Source: Trichoplax sp. H2 (lineage: Eukaryota > Placozoa > Uniplacotomia > Trichoplacea). From it: a stretch of 64,000 nucleotides of DNA. The notes under the pieces are model-generated. The model had not been told where the DNA came from. It made no database searches and was given only the letters and a program-made list of their open reading frames with translations. Location of the stretch: NCBI GenBank assembly GCA_003344405.1, contig NOWV01000029.1, positions 310,001-374,000 on the forward strand, in the 5' to 3' direction. The translations under genes and the position numbers were made by a program. Positions 1 to 13,140 of the stretch are shown here, piece by piece (position 1 is the stretch's first letter; each line of letters starts with the position of its first letter).

Positions 1-1742
1 TTTATCGATAATATAATTTAGCAATTATAAGTAAATTTACTTATTATAGTCTTTAAACACATCAATGTGGACAATTTGACATATTATTAATATTTTTAGC
101 TGTAAAGCGTAATTTATTCTTTTCTACTGAAATCTGAATAAGTATCAACTGATTTTGTTTAGACTTGATCCTTCAAAGAAAAGGCTGTAGCTCGATTATA
201 AATTAGGTTGCTGTCGACATTACTGTTGATCGTAATGTATATAAAAAAGGCTGTTCCAAATCATAACAAACATTATTTAAAATGATTCCTGATATTTCGA
301 TTCTGTAGCATTACCAAAACATGGGCATCTTACTGATAAGTATGTACATAAGTATGAGCTAATAATGAATTACATGTACTATTAGTTATTTTCAATGTAA
401 AGTAGGACTTTCCGAACTGTACCTTAAAAAGTTTACAGTGACTTGTAACAAATATTTTTTGATAGCAACCAGATTGAAGAGAAGCGTGTCATCATATCAA
501 GCTATAAAAGTAGTCATTATAAATCGAAAAATTGAACCTGCTTCTTATTTCCTCATATTTAAAATTGCAACGTACTCTGTTATTAAAAGCCAATTCTTAA
601 TTAAAACATCATTTGAATGTTGATCGTGGTTTTAATTCTTTAACTAATTTATTGTAACAAGCGATCGAATGCAACAAACATTAAGATTACTATCAATTAA
701 TCTTAATTCATAAGTGTAGATATCCAGTCACTTTTATTATACCTCTTTGCTAAGAAAGAATTATAAATGTTTTACTATAACTAAGTTGCAATCTTCGATC
801 AAAAGGCAGCAGTTAATGATGAGTAGTGTAAAAGGTTTGAGCAAGTTATGTATTATGTCTAAAATGTATAACTGAGTTGCTGAAAGAATTAAATGACTGC
901 GACTAAGAAAGATAATTTAATTGCATCAGATTCAAGCAAATATGATAATTTTAATAATCGTCGATAACTTGACTGATTGCTGATGCTCAAGTTTCGATGA
1001 TTAAATTAATTATCGGATTTGTAGCTACAAGCTACTTACAAAAATTCGGTTATAGACATAATGATGACTTGCATATGATAAACTAAAACCAATCTGAAAC
1101 TGCTTGTCTTTTTAAAAGGAAGGATCGATGATGCCTAGTAACATAAATCGATTAATTGTATACAACAGATATAGAAGGCATAGGCCTAAATATTCAGCTC
1201 GTTCCCTATATGTTTAATTTTGTTTGCATATTTCTCATACTATATAGAAGAATAGAAACTGAAAATTTTTGATATCGCCCTTAATGCAATATTTTTACAC
1301 TATCAACCTGATGGTTGATTATAGTACGTATAATAATTATAGAAATAGGCTGTTGGTTGATTACAGTTCATATAGAAATAGGTGGTAAAGTGAATAAGTG
1401 CAGTATTGAATAGAGATGGAATTTTACATAGAAAAGAAGCTGAAAGTCTTAATATTGCCTTTATTCGGCATTTTACACTATCCATTTACTAGTTGATTAC
1501 ATTATATAGAGAAATAAGTGATAAAGTGAATAAGTACAGCGTTGAATGTAAACGTAATTATTGATGTAAATATAGTGAAGTCTGTACATTAATTAATTAT
1601 GTTTCGTTGAAACCATAGCATGATAACATTACTATAATTATCATTCATAAGAAACCTATCTTAAAATGCTTTGGATAAGAAAACGCCAATTTGTTCTCTA
1701 GCATCTAAATAGAAAAGGTTAGCAGTGTTATCAATAATTAGC
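1..1742. other. AT-rich stretch without a recognisable gene
   Basis: No reading frame here has splice signals or a family resemblance that I can recognise; the two 60-61 codon ORFs (438-623 on +, 1303-1485 on -) look like chance. The stretch is the 3' flank of the AIRIM homologue. A partial tandem duplication lies near its right end and is listed separately. Confidence 0.6.
1290..1555. repeat. Two-copy diverged tandem duplication
   Basis: The block around 1297-1415 and the block around 1470-1550 share a 'ttttacactatc' start, a 'gttgattaca' middle and a close copy of 'taaagtgaataagt' followed by 'ttgaat'. The first copy carries roughly 30-40 extra bases that are themselves a short duplication of the 'ggttgatta' element. 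No coding or transposon signal accompanies it. Confidence 0.55.
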
Positions 1743-3347
1743 TTACAAGTAATCAGGAAGGCATGCCTCGGAGAGAAGCGATTTATGCATACCTTTTAAA
1801 TAGTGAATACAATCATTTTCATTCCATAATTCCTGCATAGTATTGATGGTATCAATATCCTCATAATTTATATCATGTAGTGCTCGCTTCTTCGTGAGGT
1901 ACCTATTTAATATATTTATGAAATTATCATTTCTTTCTAATAAGAACTACAGTTAATAATAACATAGACAAGATGGCAATGATTCAATCGACTCTCTAAC
2001 ATTAGCCAAGACAAGACTTTATTATAATGCAGTGAACATCACTTTTATAAAATTATTTACAATATCGTCTACGAAATAATATAATCACTGTACCAGTTGT
2101 AATAAAATCGTTCTATCTCCTCTAACCAATCGAGAAGATCAACAAGGGCAGGACATGTAGCAGTTGGCATAACAGCATCCTGCAGCTGAATTTCATCTGC
2201 ATGTATAGGAAATGCATGTATCCTAAGTTTGTTTTCAACATACAAAAATTGCTAGAGATAAAATATCATGTAAGCTTACCTGCATATTTCTGGTATATAC
2301 TAAAAGCAGATGCTTTAAATCTTGCAATGGTATTAGTAATATCGTTACATGTCATCCTATTAATAGTGAGATACGATTAGAACAATTAGTTTGATAGGAA
2401 AAAATTATAATGACAACGGACCTAAAGTGCTCAACATCAAAAATAAGCAGTTATTCATTTGATAGGACGATAGTAAGGATTGATACACGAACAAATATTC
2501 CATTTTATGCATGTATTTATTTTACAATAAATAACTTTTATTAATGTTTTGAGATAAATTATAATACATAACCAATTAAGGAAATTGATTTACTGTCATT
2601 GCAAGACGATAGGCAACTCATACTACCATAACTAGTGCAATGATTTTTGTTTCAATTCTGATCGACTAGACGTATCAACTTGCGCAAATTATCTACTACC
2701 AATAGTTAATCTAGTCTGTACTGTATATTCATTAAGGAGAGTAGCAATACGATCATCTTCCTTGGAATAGATATATATTCAAACGCTTATAAGTATTTAC
2801 TATAATTTGATCATCAATCATTTTATTAATTTTATCATCTTCGTCAAGTGCTAGTCTAATCCATCCATTTATTAAAGAGAGTTCGAATATACTTATCTCT
2901 ATTAAAATATTAAAGATCCACAAGGATCTACTATATTTTGACTCTATATATGTATATATAATACGTGAACACAGTATCAATGTGTCTAATTGACCTATAG
3001 AGATATTTTACATACGAAGAAACAATTTGCACGATCAGTATGGATCCCTTACTATCTCCACATTACAAGGTCGTCACTTACAAATCAGTCTTCAAGGCAT
3101 TCATCAAGGCTTCCATAGCTTGAACTTGCTTATAATTTAGACGGATAATTAAATCTTGAAATTGACCTAGTTGCGTTTTTTGCCATAATCCTTTTTGATC
3201 GCAAGTCCTTGTAGCCTGGAGTTGATCAGCAAGATTGGTCAAAGATTGTAGACATTTCTTGGAGCTATTGTGTGCAGCTTCCCATAGCACCAATTGATCT
3301 AGAACTTTCCTATAGATAGGCTGTAATTGCTTCAAGCAATAATCCAT
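1743..3347 (-). CDS. AIRIM: AIRIM (C1orf109) homologue, AFG2-complex ribosome maturation factor
   Basis: Four exons on the minus strand: 3347-3082, 2356-2280, 2196-2094 and 1902-1743. They join in frame to 202 codons (201 residues; the human protein has about 203). Exon 1 carries the family-like block SLTNLADQLQA and a following helix. Exon 3 contains LVDLLDWLEEIERFYYNW, matching the human 'DMLEWLQDIERHYRKSY' region, and exon 4 begins YLTKKRAL. Donors are gtaag, gtaag and gtaca; acceptors are atag, gcag and atag. The human protein binds the AAA ATPases SPATA5 and SPATA5L1 together with CINP and acts in pre-60S ribosome maturation; that role is taken from the family. The protein looks all-helical, with no signal peptide or membrane segment. 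The start is the first ATG of the ORF and lies 378 bp from the divergent ZFAND1 start. No truncation is seen. Confidence 0.88.
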
Positions 3348-3725
3348 GATACATTCCTGAACGTGTTCTACCCTCTAATCTTCTCAATTTAGCAATAAAT
3401 TCACTCATTGGAGCCCATTTTCACCAATCGATTGCACTTTCCAGCTAGCCAGAATTTTTGGAGGTGCTGGTTCGCTGAGGAACGCCAGCAATAAACTATA
3501 CAGTAACGAGCTTTGTGTACGATACCGTAGTAATTTTACCATACTGTACAATACTGTGCAAAATGAAAGGTCAACGTTACACCGAGTCAGGCGTCTCTTT
3601 ATATTGAATAGATAAGATGATACCACTAGAATGAGAAAGAGGGTGACATCTTACTTTGCACGAGATCCCATATACACATACAATTGCTCTGGATCAGAGG
3701 ACCCCCACACTCGATAACTTCGACT
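3348..3725. promoter_or_regulatory. Compact divergent (bidirectional) promoter between AIRIM and ZFAND1
   Basis: The two start codons are back to back with 378 bp between them, so both 5' UTRs and promoters must fit here. The interval is richer in G+C than its surroundings and contains 'atacagtaac', 'atactgtacaat' and 'atactgtgc', members of a TACTGTA-type motif that is also dense elsewhere in the window. No TATA box is obvious. Two short minus-strand ORFs (3405-3626, and 3626-3823 running on past the ZFAND1 start) are probably untranslated or chance. Confidence 0.6.
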
Positions 3726-6700
3726 ATGGATATCGGCCAACATTGCCATTGGAAGGAATGCAATCGACTTGGTAAGTAGAAATAACTAGCAATCCATTTG
3801 ATTTTGCGCCCAGAAATGAGCACAGTAGGAATAAATTGTTCCCATCTGGATAGAATATCATTCTGATGGTCATGATTGAGGGTTTGATTGGCATTATTTT
3901 ATAGATTTTCTACCGTTTACATGCCCTAGATGCTCAGCAATATTTTGGTAAGAATGAATGAAATTTTCTGCTGGCAATAGAATCATTCAATCATAGCGTA
4001 GAATATAGATCTATTCCATCATCTTAGATCGTCCTATTCATATGATTATTGTTACTAGGATAAGATGGCAGTTTCTTGATGTTGTATTCTTCTGCATCGT
4101 AGTCTCTCACGCTTATTTATGAATATCATTTCCTGTAATTCTATAAAGTTACTTTTCTTTATTATAACAAAATCTGCTCTACTATGGTAACTCCATTCAG
4201 CGTGTAAATCTTACAAGAATTTATAATACTGTAACAGATTTATTACTGATTCTCTAACGATTGAGATACGATGTAATAGTACAACAAGCTCTAACAGACA
4301 AGGAAAAACTTCTTACAACAGCAAATCTTAGAAAAGAAGGACTAAGAACAATAACAACAGAAGAAAACGTAGATAGATACAATACATTACCTAACCTGTT
4401 TAGAACATAAAGATTGCGAATAAAGATCGCTCAACACTTATGGAATTTAGTAGGAGAACGAAATTTCTATCATTAGTATTGCATTCTATGAAGCTGAAAT
4501 CAATATACTTGAATGATCATAAACATTGCTTATATATACCTATTAATTACTGTCAACAGCCCTAGATGTGGTATTATTATATTTAAGTTATATCTAATTT
4601 ACTTCTATATAACATGCTGACAACAATAACTTATCCAATAGCTTCACTACATTCAAGTACATATTCTTTCTTCAAATCAAATAGCAAGGATCACATCCAA
4701 TTCGATACTCATCAATGCCCAAATCAGGTTTTTATCAATAATATTTATTTTAAATACTAAGACATCAATTAGGCTAGACAGACTCAAGCATTTGTTCACT
4801 GAAAGGAATATGATTTTAATTCATATACAGCATGTTATCTGGATCTACTGTTGATTTAGCTTTAAAAGAGCTCTATTTGTATAGATATGATCAAAAAATA
4901 GCTATTGGACGTACTTAAATTCTAATCTTCAGATAAATATTGGTTGCTAGTATTATCTATTCGACTGGACTTCTGTAATTGGATTACGTGTAATAAATTC
5001 ATGATCTTACTGCTGATACAGACAATATGTGAATTGCATAAGCAAAAATTGTGCTATTAATGAAAGACTACTTTACCAGCTCTCCTACAGTATTATTGCA
5101 ATGATTGCTCTTAACTACATTTACGATACATTCTTTCATATTACCAATGGCAGACGACGTATAATAATAGTTGTAATTTATCATTTCTTAACTTGTTAGT
5201 GCTTGAAGTATATTTCTGAACAACTACCGACTTGAATACAGGTAGATATTTTTATATCCCACTGAAACTTTTTAAATGTCTGTGCAGGTTGATAATGTGC
5301 TGGAAACACTTCCTAGTCAACTATTACCCGAATCGAAGTGTTCTATGAATGATTGCAATCAAATTTCAACAGTATGGGTAGAATGTGAAGATTGCAAGAA
5401 ATTATTTTGTCTCAAGTAAGTTTTGCCTTACCAACAGCACTATATATTAGAGTTCCTATAAAAGTTAAAATAATATCTCATCTAATACAACTGTTTTCGA
5501 AACCATCATATCAAATGATTAGGCATCGAAATCAACTTGATCATAATTGCATCAACTTGAAGAAAGAAGATGATAAAATACAAATTAAACCTCAAATAAA
5601 TGTAAACACTAACACCGGTACTAATAAGAGAAAAGGTCAATAAACAATATCACTCTACTTTAACACATTACTACTTTACGTTTATTCGTTAGCTATTTAC
5701 AAATTATCCAATTTGGTATATCATTCTAGCCAAATGGTAGAATCAAAATTAGTCTGGCAGTGTTTTGAAATGATTAAATAATCCGTTTCTATCAATGTGT
5801 ATGCCCTATCTAGGGCCCATGAGTGAAAAAGGAAAGAAAACTGCTACTATTATCTCTGCAATGAAGCTTAAAATGAAAGCAACCGGAAGTTCTAGTATAC
5901 CACAGGTAATTCATCTTAAATGTCCTTACATATTACTGATTTCTAACTCACCAACCCGTAAAAAACATTAGTTTAAATGTAAAGATTGCACTACATTATT
6001 TAGTAAGCCCTGATCACGTTCGTTGCCTGATACATTGTGATTCTAATTCGAAGCAAAAGATAAATAGCTCGAGGTCTTTCTAATTGAAAGATTAACTCTT
6101 ACTCCACTTAAAAGAAAGATTATATCTTGATTTAATGTTACCAAGTAGACTAGAATAATTTTCGCAAACATTACAATACATTACTCAGAAAATACTGGCC
6201 ACAGTAATTTATTCGATGCATTATAATTCCGGTTCAAAGCGTAAACATAGAATAAATAGCTCAAGATCCATCTAACAGAAAAGCTCCTTTTTACGTCAAT
6301 ATATAGGAGGAAAGATTATATTTTAATATTGTATTACCAGATGGACAGAAAATTCCAATGTTCTTTTCTTCGGTATGTACTGTACATTACGATATATATA
6401 CGTATACAAAAAATTTACTTGCTAAACTAAAAGAACAAGTAATTCAATTTTGATTACGACAATCTAGAAATGGGCAGGTGGTAAGGTCCTAGACAATATT
6501 CTTTACCATAGAAAAACTCTGGGCTCTAACTCTAAGGTAAACAAATACTTTAACTAGAACGTGGCCACCCTATCTAAGAATAACATTTTAATGGATTATT
6601 TTAAAATTTTATACTTTGAGATGCCTTTTATCCTGTAATACGTAAGCGAATTGGCACTAAATCACTTAGCTTCGATTGTAATTGTGCGTAAATTGGGTGT

Positions 6701-6860
6701 TTGTGCAATCTCAGGGTTAATTAAATTTCCTTTCTGAGTGCAGATATTCAAGCTACGCCATAATGAATCTCAAAACTATGTTGATCTAAACAAATCTCTT
6801 CAAAGTCAAGAAATTGAAAGCGGTGGCACGATAGCCCTGATTTCGAATATAGCCCCATGA
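3726..6860 (+). CDS. ZFAND1: ZFAND1 homologue, twin AN1 zinc fingers plus C-terminal ubiquitin-like domain
   Basis: Nine exons: 3726-3771, 3905-3947, 4685-4727, 5288-5415, 5523-5635, 5814-5905, 6307-6372, 6468-6536 and 6744-6860. They close in frame to 239 codons (238 residues). The first AN1 finger spans exons 1-3 (GQHCHWKEC, DFLPFTCPRCSAIFC, HIQFDTHQC). The second spans exons 4-5 (KCSMNDC, ECEDCKKLFCLKHR, DHNC). Each shows the Cys/His spacing of the family, and both fingers are interrupted by introns. Exon 6 has the MKLKMKATG motif, and exons 7-9 form the ubiquitin-like part (ERLYFNIVLPDG, KLRHNESQNYV, GGTIAL). In mammals ZFAND1 recruits p97 and the proteasome to arsenite-induced stress granules. 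This protein is about 30 residues shorter than human at the C terminus. The start ATG gives MDIGQHC, matching the family N terminus. Confidence 0.9.
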
Positions 6861-7802
6861 CTTCAGTTTAGCATTCTTGTTGGAATTAGTTTACATAATC
6901 AAATTTATTTATATATTTTGACGAAGAAATCAATCATACTAGCATTTACGATAAATTCTAAACATTTTTTCTGAAGATAAATGTATATATATATATATAC
7001 CAGTTATCATCGTCATTGCTAACGTTAAAGTCAATCACTTTTAAATGTACTTAACGAGAAAGAAAGCTACAAGTCAGATTTCAAGCAACCTTATCTTCTC
7101 GGTAATGCATGATTAATCTGCGAATGCAGTAGATGCGACTACTGTGGATTTACTATAAAAATATAAATATCGTATAATTTCATGAATTGTTTTCGTGGGT
7201 ATAGAAGAAATTTATGCTAGGATTATACGCTATTTTCTTCCACCAACTATCCATTATAATCGTGACATTTTAATCTAATTTACTTTATAAGTTTAAGAAA
7301 TACCGTAACGAAAGACTACGGTTGTTACTGTCTTTTGTACTGTCATACTTGTTATCAATAGCCAACCAAATGAATACAAGATTTAAAATTTGGAGACAAT
7401 TTTCTCATTTTTAAATTTAATCTTAATAAAAACTCATTTGAACAAAGTGTAAATTGCTGTCTAAGGTTAATAGTGATACGAAATCCATCTGTAGCATAAA
7501 ATAGAATTATCTTGTAAATATAATCATAACGTACGACTTGACAGATTAACTAATAACTAAGATTAGTAACTGTAATTACTTAATTAATTAAACAACAAAT
7601 AGATGTTGATGCTCCATAAGATTTATACGCATCCACAGTCTGTGAAAAGCTAGCATAACAAATCAGCTTACATTTCTTTATAACAATCCTGCGATAAATT
7701 GAAAATTTCTATCATTTCTTTTCATATAACTAATATACTACTATGCAGATATCTAAATCGTGATCTATCAACTTGAGTGAGTGAAGGGGTGACAAACAAC
7801 TG
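6861..7802. other. Convergent intergenic gap between ZFAND1 and SAC1 3' ends
   Basis: The two genes end toward each other here. No independent coding signal is seen. On the minus strand, 7688-7668 is a possible alternative last exon of SAC1: a strong-looking acceptor (pyrimidine-rich, ending cgcag) is followed by six codons and a stop, described under the SAC1 finding. A TA dinucleotide run lies at 6984-6999. Confidence 0.5.
6984..6999. repeat. TA dinucleotide microsatellite
   Basis: Eight uninterrupted TA units lie just downstream of the ZFAND1 stop codon. No function is inferred. Confidence 0.8.
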
Positions 7803-10800
7803 TTACACCGAAACAAGAGAAGGCATGTTTACAAAATCAGTTCCACTACGAAACATGAAGCCCAATGTAACCAAAACGCCAACACCCCAAAAAAGGACGT
7901 AACCAAATTGTAATTGTAAGTTTGCTAACATAAATAAAAATGAAATTATAGCAATTAGATTAATATTAGCAAAATAACTGCGTAGTGCACGATAACATAA
8001 AAAGTGCCTTTATGTAGCTTGAACTTTCAAGATTTCATGATATGTAAATACATCCGTATATCATTACTAGAGCATTAGCCAATATACATTAAGACTCACT
8101 TTCCGGAATAACCAGCGATATCATTAGCATGGAAAGGCAAAATAGTATTATCAAAGGCAACTACACAATCAAAACAAAAATAAAAATGTCAGTACTCTGA
8201 CCCACTATCCAATAAGATCTATGAACTAACGATCACATAAAACAATTGAATTCTAACCACAAGTCTACGTCTTTGTCCCTTCTTCAATGGGGAGGGGAAA
8301 TCAATGCCTTCTCTTACATTCACATTATAAGTACCTAGAAGTAATGCTAAAGAATCCTAGGAGACATAAACAAAAATTGTACAAAGTGTTAGAATAGTCT
8401 ATAACACGATGCAATTTTAATTAGCTAGAAAACATCATTACTAGTCTAAATCCATCTGTAAAATTATTCTTATAATATCTCGTAGCAGAATTAACGAAAT
8501 CATTGAACGCTCCAGCAACTGTACGTTTTCCAGTTCTATAAACGGTCGGAAGAGATAGATAAGTTGATTAGTTATTCAATCAGGACCGTCAATAAAAATC
8601 CTTAAAGTTAAACTAAAGCGACAGAATACGTAATAGAGATTACCGAGTAAAGTCTGTTTTTAAAGCTCCAGTTCCACTGTATTGGGTACTAACAGTATTT
8701 GCATTGTCCGCCCAGGCTATACCATAATGTAATAAAATACTAGTTAATGATAAATAATGTTTATTTGATAAAATGTCAGATTTATTATATGGAAATAATT
8801 TAGACTTGAGAAAATCTTACCGTTCATATAAACGTTTTGAAATTCTTTCTGATCAGACAATTTCTCTCCGCTACTTAAGATCCCCAGTCGCTAATTCAAT
8901 TTTAAATTAAATTTTATTTATTAAAGAATTTCTAAACTGATTTAATAAAGCACTCTCCTCTATGAAAGATATCAAAAAACCTGTAGTTGATCTTGAACAG
9001 AAAGATGCGCTAACATACTTTGTACTACGTTAGTTCTGAAATAATATATTACAGCACAAAATTAGAAAGAACTATAAGATAAAACTGATTGATCTAGACA
9101 TCTGTTACCTGTCCAGACAATCAATGCAATTAGTTCTGAATGCCCCTGTTTGAGCGCTAACAACTGATCCATCATTTCGAACCATAAAATAACCATATCG
9201 AACTCGATCGCTCTCCAAGCGATCTAATAGTATTGAAAGCTTTTCATATTTCATATTCTTACACTCATGATGAAAATCGAATGCCTCGTACCTAACAGCA
9301 GATGATACATTATAACCTTATCATAAGTCTGACCGAGACAATTAAATTAGATTACAACATTTTTCAGATTACAGCTTAAATTGCTTTTACCTCACTTCTT
9401 TATAATTGATTTGTTCAACAACTCCTTTGTAAGCGATACCCAGAGACTGTTCGCTGCCTGTTTGATTAATCTAAAAACAACCCAATCGTCAATCTTTGTA
9501 AATAGACAGCTATCATCATAAAAATAACAATCTTATTTGATAAAAATAGGGTATTTGAGACACATACCAAATCAATTAAAGTTTGATGACCGTATTGAAG
9601 AATTTGCTGATCAAAGTGACGACTGGCAGCTAATCCCTAAAAATCAAATTGACATGTTTCAAAGCGGAAGTACGCTAAATTTATAAATACGCAACTGCAT
9701 AGTAAAACAGATGTACAAAATAGCACTGGTAAATTGCATATATGTAAATCATTAGCGGATTGCAGTACGAGTTTGGCTATAAAATATGTTTATCTAGACA
9801 GTAATAAATCAAAGATTTTCAAATGAATAGTAGTAAAAATAAATTAGATCAGATTTTACAATGTGTGCATATTAAGAACACATGTCAAGAAAATATACTC
9901 AATAATTTATAATTAAACAAAGAAAATAAATCAAAACAGCAATATTACAGTTACACAACGACATACGTGATCAGCGTCAGCCATCACTTCTGGTTTTAGC
10001 TTATATTTCAGATTAGGCCTTTGTTTCCAGAATAAAGGAATAGATCCGCGAATCTAATAAAGACGGTGTAAGCTGTCAAAATTTTACACTATGGATATCG
10101 TTTTCAGTTACGAAATTCAGTGTTTAACCAACTTGAACAAATGATGATTTATTGCCATTGTAGATAATAGCCTGTTCAGTCTCAACATTGTTTGCAACAT
10201 TACCATCCTCATCGATTCCACGGGTGAAATACCGCGTTCCTACAATAATTAGAATTATAATAAAAGTGAATTCTTTCAGTTTTACGATATAACTGCAGTA
10301 ATTATACAGAACTTTTATGCAAAGTCTCTTATAGTCATTTAAGGGATCATCTTCCTAATTTTTTAATTAACCGTCAGTAATTCTTACCAACTCTAAAAAT
10401 GTTCCTCCTTGATATTAATATCATGTCGACAGAGTATCTTTTTATAGTGCATGTTTTAATAAATACAACTACAACCATTGTTAAGGATAAAGTTTGCTTT
10501 ATGCTGACATAGTATGCTAGATGCAATTCAAAAACCTCTTTAACTATAACTACTTAAAAATCTCAACTTCATTTCAAGGATACAGCCACACATAACAGGT
10601 AAGATATATTGTTGTAGCTATATAAATTGAATGAAAAGAGATCCAATATCTTAGATATAACAGTGTCTTGAATAATTTACTACACTTCTACGTAAACTTA
10701 ATTATACATTATTGTACAGTTGATGTAATAACTCGGTCATTTCTATGATCGACGATACTAAGATAAATCTTAAAATGAGGTCAAAAATTACATCAGGTTG

Positions 10801-12671
10801 TGCCATTAGATCTCTTAGAGCGTGGAGATTCCAAACAAATCTATGGTCAGCCTACAAAATTCAGATTAAGCATGAGATATGTCAGCATTAAACCTTCACG
10901 GTTTCATATCAATTAGCTACAGATCTAATTTCTCTGCTTAGAATATGAAAATGGTAAATAATTTTAACCGCATTAACCAAAAATAGTCATACAAAATTGA
11001 GATATTCTATCATCGTATTTCATACCCTTTCATATAAAGCCATACTTTTAAATTCTGGGCTGGTCTTTTGAAGGCGTTGTAATGTGTGTGTAATATCGTA
11101 AGTGTATGAAAAGTAAAGACCCTCCATGCTGCATGCATATTCGAGTAGAGAGACGTAATGCTTGTTTATATTTTGCTGTGAGGAAATGAACAACATTGTA
11201 ACAATTGTCAAATATTTCTTAAAATAAAAATTACACCTTTTCTTTCTTATTAATTTAAAAACAAGTGTAAAGCTAAACAGTATTTTAGGATAAGAACCCA
11301 ATCATTTTTTAGCATCAAAAAGTTTTGTTTTTTACAACTGTCAACTAATACAAGTAGTATCACTGGAGACAGTACAACTTATCCGGTAATTTTTGAAAGG
11401 TTTAATAAAAAAATATTATATCGTTGCTATAGCACAAGACCAAAAGCATCAATTTTTTAGAAAAGCGTGATCAGAATACTGATTTATAGTACCTGCTCTT
11501 CATTTAAATGATAGGTCCCTCTTCTAAACGATAGCACCTCTAATTTGTTTATTTTCCAAATAGTCTCTCCATTAATATCACCAATGCGACTTCTTCCAGT
11601 AATGATAATAAGATATGGACCTAATTAAGTTATGGAAAAATTTGAATTAACAAAACAAGAATTAATGATGTGCGCATAATAATAAATGTAAAATACATAC
11701 TTATTTAGGCATCAAGAAATATAAGCATCACTGCAGTAATAATTAATAACAGTGCAGTACTGAGAGTTTAATTGTGCGACATTTTTATTATCCATAATTG
11801 GTTGATAAATTTAATTATCAGAATTTGAATAGTACCAACTTCATTCTATGTCAGTCTTTGTAACTTAAAAACAGTAATCGAAGGTATTATTTAGCTTCAC
11901 TAAGGATACTGAACGATGATCTTCTAAACTGTATCTATAATATGCAACAGTTACTAATAGTATGAAATTACTGGTTTACATCGATGAAATATCTGGACAA
12001 TAACGTTCCAATGCAGTTAGACAAATGATGATAATATCGATTGCCAGAGTACAACTACACGTACAATCAACACCAAGATCTATATTAAAATTGTATTCTA
12101 ATAAATGACAGCTACATGATATATGTATAACATCAAGAAAGACACTAATTCTCGAAAAGGCAACCTCTATAAATTTTTAATCTCAAACATTTGAATTGCA
12201 TGTTATTCACTTCATCTAGTTACATTAATACTATTGAATTCTTACAAGAAATTAAGTGGATGATACCAAATATACCAAAAATTTCTTTGGATGTTACACT
12301 ACCAGGTATTTCTCCAGTATTTTCTGTAACAAAATGTTTGAATATTTCATTACTTTATTGCAATGGACTACAACATCTATTCAATACTGTAGAAAAAGGA
12401 CAATATAGTTATTCTGTTGGCAATTAATACTACAGTTCATGTCAGCTAATACGATGATAAAATAGTGGTAGAGATAGGTTAGTTTGTTGCCAACTGCATA
12501 TCTTCACGGCTATGCAATTTCTTTATTATGGATGGAGAAATAACTAAATGGTTTACTAACGACCAACCTACTAATCTCATATCTCCATTTATTCTATCAA
12601 TTTCCAACATTTTGGCCATAGGGCCTTTGCCATCGCGAGGCTCAACATAGAATTTATCGTCAGCGATATAC
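7803..12671 (-). CDS. SACM1L: SAC1 phosphatidylinositol-4-phosphate phosphatase (SACM1L homologue), 5' exon not found
   Basis: Nineteen minus-strand exons: 12671-12568, 12323-12246, 11620-11493, 11175-11026, 10851-10792, 10617-10568, 10437-10388, 10239-10133, 10053-9967, 9636-9568, 9470-9391, 9291-9109, 9035-8981, 8890-8821, 8716-8644, 8535-8442, 8356-8261, 8160-8100 and 7924-7803. Together they give about 571 residues in frame. The SAC domain runs from [11 protein letters not shown] through [25 protein letters not shown] and RGSIPLFW to the catalytic loop CIDCLDRT (a CX5R(T/S) motif) split between exons 12 and 13. Two C-terminal membrane helices follow: exon 18 ([19 protein letters not shown]) and exon 19 ([17 protein letters not shown]). 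The family dephosphorylates PI4P at the ER and Golgi. The N-terminal dozen residues lie in an upstream exon that I could not locate. The donor of exon 17 is ambiguous by one codon (8261 or 8258). The reading frame ends NMPSLVSV without the usual lysine-rich tail. Confidence 0.9.
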
Positions 12672-13103
12672 CTGTAATACACAATGAAAATAGAGAGATT
12701 AAGTAATAGAAAACGATCCATTGGGTCCTTGAAATATTTAATAGTAGAAATACATTGAAAATGCATTAGATACAAGGCAAGTAATCCTTTATCAATAAAA
12801 TATGAGCCATCATCAGCATGGAGTCTTGATACTCGGTATAAAATGAAAATGAATCAATGGATGATAGCGTCATAGTTAAGAGATGGTAAAATTCAGAATG
12901 ATCAATCCAATGCATGTACAAGAAGAAATAGATTACATATATTTATCTTTTATATTTGAAGAAGTAGATACTAATGTCTATAGGGTAATTGGATTAATTG
13001 TATGAACGGAATGATCATATCAAACAGTGGTGGAGATCTTTCTTAACTTGTGATGTTGTCTATTTCTCTCCTATTGTCAACATTCTATTTTTCTTCGATA
13101 GTT

Positions 13104-13140
13104 GTAAAATCAATAGGAATTGATTTCCTATTGATTTTAC
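13104..13140. repeat. Perfect 16-bp inverted repeat with 5-nt loop
   Basis: The left arm 'gtaaaatcaataggaa' (13104-13119) is followed by the loop 'ttgat' and the exact reverse complement of the arm (13125-13140). No mismatch is present in the stem. The element stands alone: I saw no terminal repeats, target duplication or coding region around it. Confidence 0.9.

Noticed and set aside
2094-2222. Alternative acceptor at 2223 for AIRIM exon 3
   Set aside because: It breaks the reading frame with exon 2. The acceptor at 2197 keeps frame and restores similarity to the human protein.
5392-5643. Continuous 83-codon plus-strand ORF
   Set aside because: It reads through the intron between ZFAND1 exons 4 and 5. 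The AN1 ligands only line up after splicing 5415 to 5523.
12191-12427. Plus-strand 78-codon frame
   Set aside because: It lies antisense to a SAC1 exon (12323-12246) and its flanking introns.
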